The notes: generated by a model from the letters alone, not told the origin. Positions 9,377 through 18,475 are shown, numbered from the stretch's first letter. The stretch is DNA of 64,000 bases from Actinacidiphila oryziradicis (GCF_005047355.1 NZ_SUMC01000012.1:62001-126000); one strand, 5' to 3'. Numbers and translations are program-made.

Positions 9377-10135
9377 ATGACCCTCGCCGTACGAGTCATC
9401 CCCTGCCTCGACGTGGACAACGGCCGCGTCGTCAAGGGCGTCAACTTCCAGAACCTCCGCGACGCCGGTGACCCGGTCGAGATGGCCAAGCTCTACGACG
9501 CCGAAGGCGCCGACGAGCTCACCTTCCTCGACATCACCGCCTCCTCCGGCGACCGCGAGACCACCTACGACGTCGTGCGCCGCACCGCCGAACAGGTCTT
9601 CATCCCCCTCACCGTCGGCGGCGGGATCCGTGCCGTCGAGGACGTCGACAAGCTGCTGCGCGCCGGGGCCGACAAAGTCGGCGTCAACACCGCCGCCATC
9701 GCCCGCCCCGACCTCATCCGGGAGATCGCCGAGCGCTTCGGCAGCCAGGTCCTCGTCCTGTCCGTCGACGCCCGCCGCAGTCCCGAGGGCACCTCCTTCG
9801 AGGTCACCACCCACGGCGGCCGCCGCGGTACCGGCATCGACGCCGTCGAATGGGCCCAGCGCGCTGCCGAGCTCGGCGCCGGCGAGATCCTGCTCAACTC
9901 CATGGACGCCGACGGCACCAAGGACGGCTACGACACCGAGATGATCGCCGCCGTCCGCAAGCACGTCACCATCCCCGTCATCGCCTCCGGCGGGGCCGGC
10001 AAGCTCACCGACTTCCCCCCGGCGGTCGCGGCCGGCGCCGACGCCGTCCTTGCCGCCTCCGTCTTCCACTTCGGCGACCTCCGCATCAGCGAGGTCAAGC
10101 AGGCCCTCCGGGAGGCCGGTAACCCGGTGCGGTGA
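9377..10135 (+). CDS. hisF: Imidazole glycerol phosphate synthase, cyclase subunit
   Basis: A 252-residue (beta/alpha)8 barrel that uses ammonia from HisH to cyclise PRFAR. Catalytic aspartates lie in [17 protein letters not shown] and LSVDARR. Phosphate-binding glycine loops are TVGGGIR and ASGGAGK. ATG 9377 lies 6 nt after the ridA stop. It is the last gene of the his operon; the following 80 bp show no strong terminator hairpin before the operator of the next gene. Confidence 0.97.
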   Translation: MTLAVRVIPCLDVDNGRVVKGVNFQNLRDAGDPVEMAKLYDAEGADELTFLDITASSGDRETTYDVVRRTAEQVFIPLTVGGGIRAVEDVDKLLRAGADKVGVNTAAIARPDLIREIAERFGSQVLVLSVDARRSPEGTSFEVTTHGGRRGTGIDAVEWAQRAAELGAGEILLNSMDADGTKDGYDTEMIAAVRKHVTIPVIASGGAGKLTDFPPAVAAGADAVLAASVFHFGDLRISEVKQALREAGNPVR

Positions 10136-10203
10136 GGGACCGGGCCCGCGTGGCGGTGACCGCACCGCCCGCCGGGCACGGGGAGGCTGACGCCGGAAGC
10201 CGT

Positions 10204-10242
10204 GTTACGCAAGGCCAGTTGCGCAATTTTTATTGCGCAACT
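10204..10242. promoter_or_regulatory. Perfect palindromic operator with an extra half-site upstream of the HTH regulator
   Basis: AGTTGCGCAAT (10217-10227) and ATTGCGCAACT (10232-10242) are perfect inverted copies around TTTT. A related GTTACGCAA lies at 10204-10212. The dyad is 27 bp from the regulator start, and a -10-like TATCTA (10252-10257) follows it, so the -35 region would fall inside the dyad. This is the layout of an autorepressed promoter. Confidence 0.75.
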
Positions 10243-10268
10243 TTCCTTTCTTATCTACGCTCGCAGCC

Positions 10269-10856
10269 ATGGCAGACGAGAAACCCCGCCGGATCACCGA
10301 GCTGGATGTGCTCAAGGCGGTCAGCAACCCGCTGCGGATGCGGATCTACCGGGCGTTGTCGACCGCCCGCACCGCAACCGCGTCACAGCTGGCGGAGGAG
10401 GTCGACGAAGCGGTGTCGCTGGTGAGCTACCACCTCCGCAGGCTCGCCGCGACCGGCATCGTCGAGGAAGCCGAGCAGCAGAGTGCGGACGGGCGCGAGC
10501 GCTGGTGGCAACTGGCGTCCCAGGGCCTGAGCTTCAGGGGCGACGACTTCCGGGACGCGCCCGAGCGGGCCGCCGCGCACATGGCCTTCGCCCGCCTCGT
10601 GGAGAGCCAGCGCCGTGAGGCGCACGGCCGCTTCCTGGACGAGCAGGCCGCCTGGGGCCAGGAATGGCGGGACGCGTCGTTCGACGCGGAGTACCTGGCC
10701 CGCCTCACCGCTGCCGAACTCGACGAGTTCGGGACGGAGTTGAACGCCCTGGCCAAGCGGTGGAGCGACCGGGCCCACGCGGCGCAGGACGCAGGCGACA
10801 CCGAGGGCCGCGAGAACGTCGCGATCCACCTGTACGGATTCCCTTTCCGGCACTGA
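10269..10856 (+). CDS. ArsR-like winged-helix transcriptional regulator
   Basis: A 195-residue protein whose first 90 residues form a winged helix: VLKAVSNPLRMRIYRALS, the recognition region ATASQLAEEVDEAVSLVSYH, and the wing GIVEEAEQQSADGRERWWQL. The C-terminal half is helical and charged and probably carries the effector or dimer function; no metal-binding Cys cluster is visible. ATG 10269 follows a short leader behind a perfect palindrome. The MFS exporter gene starts 36 bp downstream, so the pair reads as a repressor controlling its own efflux pump. The ligand is unknown. Confidence 0.85.
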   Translation: MADEKPRRITELDVLKAVSNPLRMRIYRALSTARTATASQLAEEVDEAVSLVSYHLRRLAATGIVEEAEQQSADGRERWWQLASQGLSFRGDDFRDAPERAAAHMAFARLVESQRREAHGRFLDEQAAWGQEWRDASFDAEYLARLTAAELDEFGTELNALAKRWSDRAHAAQDAGDTEGRENVAIHLYGFPFRH

Positions 10857-10892
10857 CCCGGCAGTTCCCCCGACCGCGAAGGAGGCCGCCGG

Positions 10893-12155
10893 ATGCCGGC
10901 GACCGTCGTAACCGCGCATTTACCCCTGAAACCCGCCCACCGGGACGGCAATGTCCTGCGCTGGCTGACCGCCTACGCCGCCTCGCTGATCGGCGACAAC
11001 GTGTACTTCCTCGCCCTGTCCTGGGCGGCGGCCCAGGCCGGGAGCCCGACGCAGGCCGGGGTGGTGCTGGCAGTCGGCTCGGTGCCGAGGGCGCTGCTGA
11101 TGCTCGGCGGGGGAGTGGTGGCGGACCGGTTCGGGCCGCGCCGGGTGGTGATCGGCAGCGATCTGACGCGGTGCGTGGTGATCCTGGCGGTGGCCGGGCT
11201 GCTGGCCATCGCCACGCCGGGGCTGTGGCTGCTGGTGACGGTGGCGCTGGTCTTCGGGGTCGTGGACGCGCTCTTCATGCCGGCCGTCGGGGCGTTACCG
11301 CCGCAGATCACCACGTCCGACCAACTGGGCCGGATCCAGGGGCTGAAGGGGGTCGCGTCCCGCGTCGGCACCGTCGCCGGTTCGTCGCTGGGCGGAATCG
11401 CGGTGGCCACCGGAGGATCGGCGACCGCCTTCGCAGTGGCCGGAGTGCTCTTCGCGGTGTCGCTGGGGCTGCTGCTCGCCGTACGGATCGCCCCACTGCC
11501 CGCCGGCGGACCTGACGATTCCGAGGCCGCCGGGAGCACAGCCTGGCGGGACCTGGCCGACGGCCTGCGGTACATCCGCCGGGACCGCGTGCTGGCCCCG
11601 CTGGTTGTCGTGTTCACGGTCGGCGAACTCGGCTTCGCCGGGCCGCTGAACATCGGCGTGACACTGCTCGCGAACGAGCGGGGCTGGGGCGCGGCCGGGC
11701 TCGGCTGGATAGTGAGCGGCTTCGGGCTGGGCGCGGGGGCTGCCTCGGTACTGCTGGCCGTACGGGGCACGCTGCCGCGCGCCGGGCTGGTGCAGGCGGC
11801 CTGCCTCGTGCCGGCCGCGGTCGCGGTGGCAGCCCTCGCCTACCTGCCCTCCTTGCCGGCCGCTGTCGTGATGGGCGCGGTCGTGGGCCTGGCCGGGGGA
11901 CTCGCCGGGGCGCTGGGCGGGGCGCTCCTGCAGACCGTCGCGGATCCCGCCTACCTGGGCCGGGTGAGTTCCGTGGTGATGTTCTTCGCGGTCGGCACCG
12001 CACCGCTGACCTATCCGCTGACCGGCGCGGCCATCGCAGCCTGGGGCCCGGCGCCGGTCTTCACCGCGAGCGCGGCGGTCATCGCCGCCGGAGCCCTGCT
12101 GGGCCTGGCCTCCAGCCCGCTGCGCCGTGCCGAACTCCCGGGCACCGGGCTCTAA
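10893..12155 (+). CDS. MFS transporter, probable drug exporter
   Basis: A 420-residue integral membrane protein with about 12 hydrophobic helices and an MFS motif-A-like loop, VVADRFGPRRVVIGSDLTR, after helix 2. The closest families are MFS exporters of the MFS_3/enterobactin-exporter type. ATG 10893 has AAGGAGG about 9 nt upstream. It follows the HTH regulator after 36 bp and is probably in its operon. The 3' end overlaps the convergent TIGR03085-type gene by 4 bp. The substrate cannot be inferred. Confidence 0.88.
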   Translation: MPATVVTAHLPLKPAHRDGNVLRWLTAYAASLIGDNVYFLALSWAAAQAGSPTQAGVVLAVGSVPRALLMLGGGVVADRFGPRRVVIGSDLTRCVVILAVAGLLAIATPGLWLLVTVALVFGVVDALFMPAVGALPPQITTSDQLGRIQGLKGVASRVGTVAGSSLGGIAVATGGSATAFAVAGVLFAVSLGLLLAVRIAPLPAGGPDDSEAAGSTAWRDLADGLRYIRRDRVLAPLVVVFTVGELGFAGPLNIGVTLLANERGWGAAGLGWIVSGFGLGAGAASVLLAVRGTLPRAGLVQAACLVPAAVAVAALAYLPSLPAAVVMGAVVGLAGGLAGALGGALLQTVADPAYLGRVSSVVMFFAVGTAPLTYPLTGAAIAAWGPAPVFTASAAVIAAGALLGLASSPLRRAELPGTGL

Positions 12156-12787
12156 AAGCCGAGCTGCTTCGGCTCGTGCAGCTTCGCGACCGCGTCCTTG
12201 TCGCCCTCCGCCTCCACCTGCGCGGCCTCCGTACGCCCAAAGGCGAAGAGCGTCAGCTCGCCCGGCTCACCGGTGACGGTGACGACCGGCAGGCCCTTGT
12301 GCGCGACCGCCGTCCGGCCGTCCGGGCGGCGCAGGACGAGGCCGACCGGGGCCTTGCGGCCCAGCAGCCGGGCGCTGCGTTCCAGGCGGGACCAGAGGGC
12401 GTCGGCGAAGACCGGATCCACTTCGCGCGGCGACCAGTCCGGCTGGGCGCGGCGGACGTCCTCGGCGTGGACATAGAACTCGACGGTGTTCGCCGCCTCG
12501 TCGATCTGCTTGAGGGCGAAGGGCGACAGGCGGGGCGGACCGGTGCGGATGAGCTGGATCAGCTCCTCGTACGGCTTCTGGGCGAATTCCTGGCGGATCC
12601 GCTCCAGCCGGGCGGCGAGCTGCGGCACAAGCTGGCCAACGGCGGCGTCGCTGCGCCGCTCGCGGACCACGACATGTGCGGCGAGATCCCGGGTGGTCCA
12701 GCCCTCGCACAGCGTCGGGGCTGCTGGACCCGCGGATTCGAGCAGGTCGGCGAGGAGCAGGCGTTCACGCTGGGCATGAGTCGACAT
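12152..12787 (-). CDS. TIGR03085-family (DinB/mycothiol-dependent-like) metal-binding protein
   Basis: A 211-residue protein of the DinB-like fold. The N-terminus STHAQRERLLLADLLESAG, the core LCEGWTTRDLAAHVVVRERR and VEFYVHAEDVRRAQPDW carry the conserved His ligands expected for a metal site. The C-terminal half resembles the TIGR03085 extension (LVLRRPDGRTAVAHKG, VTGEPGELTLFAFGR). Related proteins are mycothiol-dependent maleylpyruvate isomerases, but no substrate is known for this subgroup. ATG 12787 lies 6 nt after a TAACCT -10 element, so it is probably leaderless. Convergent with the MFS gene. Confidence 0.85.
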   Translation of the reverse strand: MSTHAQRERLLLADLLESAGPAAPTLCEGWTTRDLAAHVVVRERRSDAAVGQLVPQLAARLERIRQEFAQKPYEELIQLIRTGPPRLSPFALKQIDEAANTVEFYVHAEDVRRAQPDWSPREVDPVFADALWSRLERSARLLGRKAPVGLVLRRPDGRTAVAHKGLPVVTVTGEPGELTLFAFGRTEAAQVEAEGDKDAVAKLHEPKQLGF

Positions 12788-12793
12788 ACCGTC

Positions 12794-12799
12794 AGGTTA
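12794..12799 (-). promoter_or_regulatory. -10 hexamer TAACCT for the TIGR03085-type gene (leaderless start)
   Basis: On the minus strand TAACCT ends 6 nt before ATG 12787, with no ribosome site between. Confidence 0.45.
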
Positions 12800-12824
12800 C
12801 GTCCACTCCGTGCGGGGCGGGCGG

Positions 12825-13517
12825 CTACGGAAGGGGTTTCGTGAGTTTCTTGCCATCCGGCTTCTCGCTGAGGGTGAGGGAGCAGGAGACGATGTCTCTC
12901 TTGTTCTTCTCGTAGGTGACCAGCGACGGGTAGATCGCGTAGTAGTAGTACTGGGCGTCGCTCGGGACCTTGGATCCCTTCTTCGCGACGTCCGTCTTGC
13001 ACAGCTCCAGGACCTTGGCGCGGAGCGCCTTCTCGGTGGTGAAGGTGCCGACGATGGTCTCGTTGGCGATCACCTCCCCGTCGTGGGGGCTGGAGCAGGA
13101 CCGGCGGACGGTCTTGGTGATGCTGCTGTCCAGCCCAGGAGTGTCGAAGCACTCGCCCGGCTTGAGCACCACGTAGGGATTGACGCTCTCGCTGGCGCTC
13201 GCGCTCGGGGAGTCCGTCCCCGCCCCGCTCCCGGAAGCCTGCACAGGAGACGCGGTGGCGCTGCCGGCGGCTGTAGCCGCGGCGTTCTCACCGTTCTTGC
13301 CGTCGCTGCCACCGCCGAGGAACAGAGCCGTCCCCCCGACGATCGCCGCGACTACCGCAACCACACCCACGGCGATCGCGACGAGCTTCGCCCCGCCGCC
13401 CGGTTTGCGCGGGGGCGGGGCGGGGCGGTACGAGGGCGGGGGCGGTCCGAAGTCCCGCGGCGGTCCGAAGCCACCGCCCTGGCCGGGCGGGAGTTCGTTA
13501 GGCGGAGGAAAACTCAT
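12825..13517 (-). CDS. Proline-rich, single-pass membrane-anchored hypothetical protein
   Basis: A 230-residue protein. A proline- and glycine-rich cytoplasmic N-terminus of about 45 residues (FPPPNELPPGQGGGFGPPRD) precedes one membrane helix (LVAIAVGVVAVVAAIVGGTA). Next comes a Ser/Thr/Ala-rich linker and an extracytoplasmic domain of about 120 residues with four conserved-looking Cys (GECFDTPG, RRSCSSPHDGEV, LELCKTDV, DIVSCSLTL), suggesting two disulfides. The architecture resembles actinobacterial membrane-anchored septum-formation-like domains. The start is uncertain: ATG 13517 has a CATGCT hexamer 6 nt upstream; an in-frame ATG lies 18 nt further upstream. Divergent from hisI. Confidence 0.7.
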   Translation of the reverse strand: MSFPPPNELPPGQGGGFGPPRDFGPPPPSYRPAPPPRKPGGGAKLVAIAVGVVAVVAAIVGGTALFLGGGSDGKNGENAAATAAGSATASPVQASGSGAGTDSPSASASESVNPYVVLKPGECFDTPGLDSSITKTVRRSCSSPHDGEVIANETIVGTFTTEKALRAKVLELCKTDVAKKGSKVPSDAQYYYYAIYPSLVTYEKNKRDIVSCSLTLSEKPDGKKLTKPLP

Positions 13518-13629
13518 GGACGAAGCATGCCGCATCTGAGTGACAGCGATGAACAGGCACTGAGATCGACTCAGCCGGTGCGCCCCATATATGCGTTGTG
13601 ACGCTTTTCCGGTCGGGCGTGACAGACGG

Positions 13630-13635
13630 CAGAAT
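13630..13635 (+). promoter_or_regulatory. -10-like hexamer CAGAAT for hisI (leaderless start)
   Basis: CAGAAT ends 6 nt before ATG 13642. It matches the conserved A and T of the -10 but not the first T. No clear ribosome site is present. Confidence 0.35.
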
Positions 13636-13641
13636 AGAAGC

Positions 13642-14007
13642 ATGTCCGCCCCGATCGACTCCCCCCTCGCTCCCGACGTCGCCGCCCGCCTCAAGCGCAC
13701 CGCCGACGGACTGGTTCCCGCCATCGCCCAGCAGTACGACACCGGCGAGGTGCTCATGCTCGGCTGGATGGACGACGAGGCGCTGCATCGCACCCTCACC
13801 ACCGGCCGCTGCACGTACTGGAGCCGCAGCCGCCAGGAGTACTGGGTCAAGGGCGACACCTCCGGGCACGTCCAGTACGTGAAGTCCGTCGCCCTGGACT
13901 GCGACGGCGACACGCTCCTGGTCAAGGTCGACCAGATCGGCGCCGCCTGCCACACCGGTGACCGCACCTGCTTCGACGCGGCCCCGCTGCCGCTGGCTCC
14001 TTTTTAG
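13642..14007 (+). CDS. hisI: Phosphoribosyl-AMP cyclohydrolase
   Basis: A 121-residue zinc enzyme that opens the purine ring of phosphoribosyl-AMP, the third step of histidine synthesis. Signatures: [37 protein letters not shown], the aspartate cluster [15 protein letters not shown] and zinc-ligand cysteines in [11 protein letters not shown]. There is no fused HisE pyrophosphohydrolase domain; hisE must be elsewhere. It is separated from the main his operon by two unrelated gene pairs and lies 168 bp before trpE, so it may belong to the trp transcription neighbourhood. Confidence 0.96.
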   Translation: MSAPIDSPLAPDVAARLKRTADGLVPAIAQQYDTGEVLMLGWMDDEALHRTLTTGRCTYWSRSRQEYWVKGDTSGHVQYVKSVALDCDGDTLLVKVDQIGAACHTGDRTCFDAAPLPLAPF

Positions 14008-14162
14008 GGCTCGTTCGCCTCCGGGGCGCTTCAGCCGCCGTCGACAGTCGACCGTGCTCGGTCGCTCGTTCCTCGCGACCTCCGCGCGCTCTCCCTTTCG
14101 ACAGCGGCCGCGCCCCTTCGGCTCACTCGCCGGGCCCGGAGCCGGCCCGCCCGGCAGGGCAC

Positions 14163-14168
14163 TACGCT
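14163..14168 (+). promoter_or_regulatory. -10 hexamer TACGCT for trpE (leaderless start)
   Basis: TACGCT ends 7 nt before ATG 14176. No ribosome site and no Trp-codon-rich leader peptide is visible between hisI and trpE. Confidence 0.45.
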
Positions 14169-14175
14169 TTCCGTC

Positions 14176-15696
14176 ATGACCATGGGCACCGTCACCCCCG
14201 ACCTCGAAACGTTCCGCAAGCTGGCCCAGGACCGCCGGGTGATCCCGGTCAGCCGTCGGCTGCTGGCGGACGGCGACACCCCGGTGGGGTTGTACCGGAA
14301 GCTCGCCGCGGAGCGGACCGGAACGTTTCTGTTGGAGTCGGCCGAAAACGGCCGCTCGTGGTCGCGGTACTCATTCATCGGCGTACACAGCGCCGCGACG
14401 CTCACCGAGCGCGACGGCCAGGCGCACTGGGTGGGCACCCCGCCGGTCGGGGTGCCCGCGCACGGCGACCCGCTACAGGCGCTGCGTGTCACCGTCGAGG
14501 CCCTGCACACCCCTCGTGACCTGCATGACGATGCCCGGCTGCCGCCCTTCACCGGCGGCATGGTCGGGTATCTGGGGTACGACGTCGTACGCCGCTTGGA
14601 GCGCATAGGCGACCATGCCCAGGACGACCTGCACCTCCCCGAGCTGACGATGCTGCTCACCTCGGACCTCGCGGTGCTCGACCACTGGGACGGCTCCGTC
14701 CTCCTGATCGCCAACGCGATCAACCACAACCACCTCGACACCGGCATCGACGATGCCCACGCCGACGCCGTCGCCCGTCTCGACGCCATGGCCGCCGACC
14801 TGGCCCGCCCCATCGACACCGCGCCCGTCGAGCTGCCGCCGTCCCGGCTGCCCGAGTTCACCGCCCGCTCCGGCGGCGCCGTCTACCAGGCCGCGGTGGA
14901 GACCGCCAAGGAGCACATCCGGGCCGGTGACGCCTTCCAGATCGTGCCGTCGCAGCGCTTCGAGACGCCGTGCCCGGCCAGCGCCCTCGACGTCTACCGC
15001 GTACTGCGGGCCACCAACCCGAGCCCGTACATGTACCTCTTCCGCTTCGACGGCTTCGACGTCGTCGGGTCCAGCCCCGAGGCGCTGGTCAAGGTCGAGG
15101 ACGGCCACGCCATGGTGCATCCCATCGCCGGCACCCGGCCCCGCGGGGCCACCCCGCAGGAGGACCAGGCGCTGGCGGACGAGCTGCTGGCCGACCCCAA
15201 GGAGCGCGCCGAGCACCTGATGCTGGTCGACCTGGGCCGCAACGACCTCGGGCGGGTGTGCGAGCCCGGCACGGTCGAGGTCGTCGACTTCATGTCGATC
15301 GAGCGCTACAGCCATGTGATGCACATCGTGTCCACGGTCACCGGCAGGCTCGGCGCGGGCCGCACGGCATTCGATGTGCTGACCGCCTGTTTCCCGGCCG
15401 GCACCCTCTCCGGCGCACCCAAACCGCGGGCCATGCAGATCATCGACGAGCTGGAGCCCACCCGGCGCGGCGTGTACGGCGGCTGCGTCGGCTATCTGGA
15501 CTTCGCCGGTGACTCCGATACCGCCATCGCCATCCGCACCGCCCTGCTCCGCGACGGCACCGCGTACATCCAGGCCGGCGCTGGCGTCGTCGCCGACTCC
15601 GACCCGGTCGCCGAGGACACGGAGTGCCGTAACAAGGCGGCGGCGGTGCTGCGGGCGGTGGCGACGGCGTCGTCGATTTCCGCTCCCCGCGGCTAG
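14176..15696 (+). CDS. trpE: Anthranilate synthase component I
   Basis: A 506-residue chorismate-utilising enzyme forming anthranilate with ammonia from a TrpG subunit that is not in the window. The N-terminal Trp-feedback site block [19 protein letters not shown] is present, so allosteric inhibition by tryptophan is expected. Catalytic blocks: [85 protein letters not shown]. It has no fused glutaminase domain. A second ATG lies two codons in. The TIGR02234-type membrane gene follows 48 bp downstream on the same strand. Confidence 0.96.
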   Translation: MTMGTVTPDLETFRKLAQDRRVIPVSRRLLADGDTPVGLYRKLAAERTGTFLLESAENGRSWSRYSFIGVHSAATLTERDGQAHWVGTPPVGVPAHGDPLQALRVTVEALHTPRDLHDDARLPPFTGGMVGYLGYDVVRRLERIGDHAQDDLHLPELTMLLTSDLAVLDHWDGSVLLIANAINHNHLDTGIDDAHADAVARLDAMAADLARPIDTAPVELPPSRLPEFTARSGGAVYQAAVETAKEHIRAGDAFQIVPSQRFETPCPASALDVYRVLRATNPSPYMYLFRFDGFDVVGSSPEALVKVEDGHAMVHPIAGTRPRGATPQEDQALADELLADPKERAEHLMLVDLGRNDLGRVCEPGTVEVVDFMSIERYSHVMHIVSTVTGRLGAGRTAFDVLTACFPAGTLSGAPKPRAMQIIDELEPTRRGVYGGCVGYLDFAGDSDTAIAIRTALLRDGTAYIQAGAGVVADSDPVAEDTECRNKAAAVLRAVATASSISAPRG

Positions 15697-15744
15697 GACG
15701 GGGGCGCCTGGGCGCCCGTCCGGCCCACAGGCCATAGTGATGAG

Positions 15745-16422
15745 GTGAGCCCCGTACCCCAGCCCCGTACCACCGCAGCGAGCGAAGTGCCTGCGGCTTC
15801 CGAAACCTCCGGCGCACCCGAACCGGGCGCCTCCCGCAGCGGCGGGCGCCGCAGCCTCGCCCTCGCACTGCTCTTCGGCGTCGCCGGAGCCGCGGTCGTG
15901 CTGCTCGCGGGTGGCAAGACCTGGGCGCACGGGAAGGCCGCCTTCCTGGCGGTCAGCGCCTCCGGCCAGGACGTCACCGGGGTGCCGGGTGCCCTGGCGC
16001 TGGTCGGGCTGGCGGCGCTCCTCGCCGTGTTCGCGGTACGGGGCGTGGGCCGGACCGTCATCTCGGCGCTGCTGGCCCTCAGCGGCGCGGGCGCGGTGGC
16101 GTCGGCCCTGCTGGCCCTCGGCGACACCACGGCGCTCGACGCGAAGGCATCGACGGCCACCAGCGTGGCGCACGCCTCCGTCTCCGCCGCCGGCAGTACC
16201 GTGTGGCCCTGGGTGTCCGCCGCCGGCGGAGCGATGATCCTCGCCGCCGGGATCCTCGCGCTCGTACGGGGCCGGGTCTGGCCAGGCATGTCCAACCGGT
16301 ACGACCGCGACGGGGCGGAGCCCCGCCCCCGTGCAGAGCGCAAGCCTGTCGTCGACCCTGACCGTCCCGAGGACCTGTGGAAGGCCCTGGACCGCGGCGA
16401 GGACCCCACCGACGAGATGTGA
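15745..16422 (+). CDS. Trp-region conserved membrane protein (TIGR02234-like)
   Basis: A 225-residue protein with four predicted membrane helices (LALALLFGVAGAAVVLLAGG; ALALVGLAALLAVFAV; ISALLALSGAGAVASALLAL; WVSAAGGAMILAAGILALV). A polar N-terminus precedes them, and a C-terminal cytoplasmic tail carries PEDLWKALDRGEDPT. The position right after trpE and the helix pattern match the actinobacterial trp-operon conserved membrane family TIGR02234, whose function is unknown. GTG 15745 is used; CATAGT lies 6 nt upstream and may be a leaderless -10. Confidence 0.85.
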   Translation: MSPVPQPRTTAASEVPAASETSGAPEPGASRSGGRRSLALALLFGVAGAAVVLLAGGKTWAHGKAAFLAVSASGQDVTGVPGALALVGLAALLAVFAVRGVGRTVISALLALSGAGAVASALLALGDTTALDAKASTATSVAHASVSAAGSTVWPWVSAAGGAMILAAGILALVRGRVWPGMSNRYDRDGAEPRPRAERKPVVDPDRPEDLWKALDRGEDPTDEM

Positions 16423-16514
16423 CGTACCACGCGCGCCCCCCGGGCGTCCCCCGCGCTCCGAGCGGGGGACAATGGGGTCTGCAACGATTTCCGGAAGAAC
16501 CCTTGGGAGCACTC

Positions 16515-16733
16515 ATGGCGGGCAACAGCCACGGACACACCCCTGCCGCCTGGACGGGCGTGATCATCGCCTTCATCGGCTTCACCATCTCGGGTGCCTT
16601 CATGGTGCTCGCCGACCCGATCGGCTTCTGGGCGGGCCTGGTCGTCGTCGCCCTCGGCGGCGTCGTAGGCCTCGCCATGAAGGCCGCGGGCCTCGGTCAG
16701 GCCCCGTCGAAGCCCATTCGCGTCAGCAGCTGA
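16515..16733 (+). CDS. HGxxPAAW-motif small membrane protein
   Basis: A 72-residue protein whose N-terminus carries HGHTPAAWTGV, the motif that names this actinobacterial family. Two membrane helices follow (VIIAFIGFTISGAFMVLADP and FWAGLVVVALGGVVGLAMK). ATG 16515 has GGGAGC about 7 nt upstream. It lies between the TIGR02234-type gene and DUF2752 within the trp neighbourhood, and a strong terminator hairpin follows 12 bp after its stop. Function unknown; the family often sits near trp genes. Confidence 0.85.
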   Translation: MAGNSHGHTPAAWTGVIIAFIGFTISGAFMVLADPIGFWAGLVVVALGGVVGLAMKAAGLGQAPSKPIRVSS

Positions 16734-16745
16734 CCCCCGCCTCAG

Positions 16746-16780
16746 GCGCAGCCCCGGTGACTCCTCCGGGGCTGCGCTTT
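16746..16780 (+). terminator. Strong hairpin terminator after the HGxxPAAW gene
   Basis: GCGCAGCCCCGG (16746-16757) pairs perfectly with CCGGGGCTGCGC (16766-16777) across an 8-nt loop, followed by TTT. Confidence 0.8.
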
Positions 16781-16813
16781 CGCGTGCGTCCGGTCCGGGA
16801 GACAATCACTTCC

Positions 16814-17242
16814 GTGTCCCAACCCCGAAGCACAGCTGCGGCCGCCCGTGTCACCTCCGGTATCGCCGCGCCGCTCGGAGTCCTCGCCGGGGTCGCCGCC
16901 GCCTTCGCCTATGTCGGCACCGTCGACCCCAACGCCCCTGGCCACTACCCGGTCTGCCCGCTGCTGCACTTCACCGGCCTGTACTGCCCGGGCTGCGGCG
17001 GACTGCGCAGCGCCTACGCGGTCGTGCACGGCGAATTCGGCACCGCCCTGGGGCTCAACGCGCTCGCCGTCGCCGGCTACGGCCTCTTCGCCGTCCTGTG
17101 GACCGTGTGGCTGGTCCGTGCGGCGCGGGGCCGCCCGTTCACCGTACGGCTGCGGCCGGCGCACTGGTGGGCGGTCGGCGCGGTGGTACTGGCCTTCGCG
17201 GTTGTCCGGAACCTGCCGTTCGGGGCGGCATTGGCGCCTTAA
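16814..17242 (+). CDS. DUF2752 membrane protein
   Basis: A 142-residue membrane protein with about four hydrophobic segments. The family motif GLYCPGCGGLRSAYAVVHGE, a CPxCG pair in a loop after helix 1, is clear, with VCPLLHFTG before it. The cysteines could bind metal or form a disulfide; DUF2752 function is unknown. GTG 16814 is preceded by GACAAT ending 7 nt upstream, possibly a leaderless promoter, and the gene lies after a terminator, so it likely has its own promoter. trpC follows 133 bp downstream. Confidence 0.85.
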   Translation: MSQPRSTAAAARVTSGIAAPLGVLAGVAAAFAYVGTVDPNAPGHYPVCPLLHFTGLYCPGCGGLRSAYAVVHGEFGTALGLNALAVAGYGLFAVLWTVWLVRAARGRPFTVRLRPAHWWAVGAVVLAFAVVRNLPFGAALAP

Positions 17243-17375
17243 ATGTCCAGATGGTGATACTTCATGCCCCCGGATGCGGGTCCTCCGCTCCTCGGCGGTT
17301 ACCATCGGTTTGCCGGTGGAACCATCTCACTGGCTTGATCGTTTCGCTTAACCCGCCAAGAAGGGGATCACTCGC

Positions 17376-18185
17376 GTGAGTGTGCTCGACGAGATCATCG
17401 AGGGTGTCCGAGCCGACCTCGCCGAGCGGCAGGCACGGGTATCCCTCGACGCACTCAAGGAGCAGGCCGTCAAGGCGCCCGAGGCCAGGGACGGCGTTGC
17501 CGCCCTGCGCGGCGACAGCGTAAAGGTGATCTGCGAGGTGAAGCGCTCCAGCCCCTCCAAGGGCGCCCTCGCCGCGATCGCGGACCCGGCCGGGCTTGCC
17601 GCGGACTACGAGGCCGGTGGAGCGGCGGTGATCTCCGTCCTCACCGAACACCGCAAATTCGGCGGTTCCCTCGCCGACCTGGAAGCGGTCCGTGCCAAGG
17701 TCGACATCCCGGTCCTGCGCAAGGACTTCATCGTCACCGCCTACCAGCTCTGGGAGGCCAGGGCCTACGGCGCCGACCTCGTCCTGCTGATCGTCTCCGC
17801 CCTCGACCAGGACGCGCTCGTCTCGCTCATCGAGCGTGCCGAGTCGATCGGCCTCACCCCGATCGTCGAGGTCCATGACGAGGACGAGGTCACGCGTGCG
17901 GTCGACGCCGGCGCGAAGATCATCGGGGTCAACGCGCGTAACCTCAAGACCCTTGAGGTCGACCGTGGGAACTTCGCCCGGATCGCCCCTGAGATCCCCG
18001 ACCACATCGTCAAGATCGCCGAATCCGGCGTCCGTGGCCCGCACGACTTGATCGCTTACGCGAATGATGGCGCCGACGCGGTTCTCGTGGGCGAGTCCCT
18101 TGTCACCGGCCGCGACCCCAAAACCGCCGTCGCCGACCTCGTCGCCGCCGGCGCCCACCCCGCGCTGCGGCACGGCAGGGGCTGA
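17376..18185 (+). CDS. trpC: Indole-3-glycerol-phosphate synthase
   Basis: A 269-residue (beta/alpha)8 barrel converting CdRP to indole-3-glycerol phosphate. It is monofunctional, without the fused TrpF domain of enterobacteria. Catalytic blocks: [46 protein letters not shown] and [13 protein letters not shown] 17376 has AAGGGG about 10 nt upstream. It is followed after a short gap by trpM and then, after 650 bp, by trpB-trpA. Its substrate comes from anthranilate through TrpD (not here) and PriA (8229). Confidence 0.96.
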   Translation: MSVLDEIIEGVRADLAERQARVSLDALKEQAVKAPEARDGVAALRGDSVKVICEVKRSSPSKGALAAIADPAGLAADYEAGGAAVISVLTEHRKFGGSLADLEAVRAKVDIPVLRKDFIVTAYQLWEARAYGADLVLLIVSALDQDALVSLIERAESIGLTPIVEVHDEDEVTRAVDAGAKIIGVNARNLKTLEVDRGNFARIAPEIPDHIVKIAESGVRGPHDLIAYANDGADAVLVGESLVTGRDPKTAVADLVAAGAHPALRHGRG

Positions 18186-18202
18186 GAGGCCGTCCGGCCC
18201 GG

Positions 18203-18208
18203 TAGGAT
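18203..18208 (+). promoter_or_regulatory. -10 hexamer TAGGAT for trpM (leaderless start)
   Basis: TAGGAT, a near-consensus Streptomyces -10, ends 7 nt before ATG 18216. This implies a promoter inside the trp cluster between trpC and trpM. Confidence 0.5.
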
Positions 18209-18215
18209 GACGCAC

Positions 18216-18413
18216 ATGTCCCCGTCCACCGCTGCCGGAGCATCCGGGCCCGATGCCTACGCACGCCTGCGCCCCGGCTGCCGCCCGCGCGGCTGCCGTG
18301 CGCCTGCGCGGCGCGTACTGGGACGACGGGTGCGGTATGTCATCGGCTGCGAGCCTGGCCAGGTGAACGGCAGCCGATGGCGTCCGGGCTTGCCGTTTCC
18401 GTCCTTCGGCTGA
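18216..18413 (+). CDS. trpM: TrpM/TrpX small protein between trpC and trpB
   Basis: A 65-residue basic protein rich in Arg, Gly and Pro, with Cys pairs (PGCRPRGCRAPARR) and VRYVIGCEPGQVNG near the middle. Its size and place between trpC and trpB match the small trpX/trpM gene of S. coelicolor, reported to influence tryptophan production and development (recalled, not checked). ATG 18216 is chosen over ATG 18207 because the TAGGAT -10 would put the transcript start at 18216. No domain is recognised. Confidence 0.7.
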   Translation: MSPSTAAGASGPDAYARLRPGCRPRGCRAPARRVLGRRVRYVIGCEPGQVNGSRWRPGLPFPSFG

Positions 18414-18475
18414 CCACGCCGGGTTGGCCCTGCTGGGCCAGCTCGGTCCCGCTTCCTCTGTCGGGGGTGCCGGTT

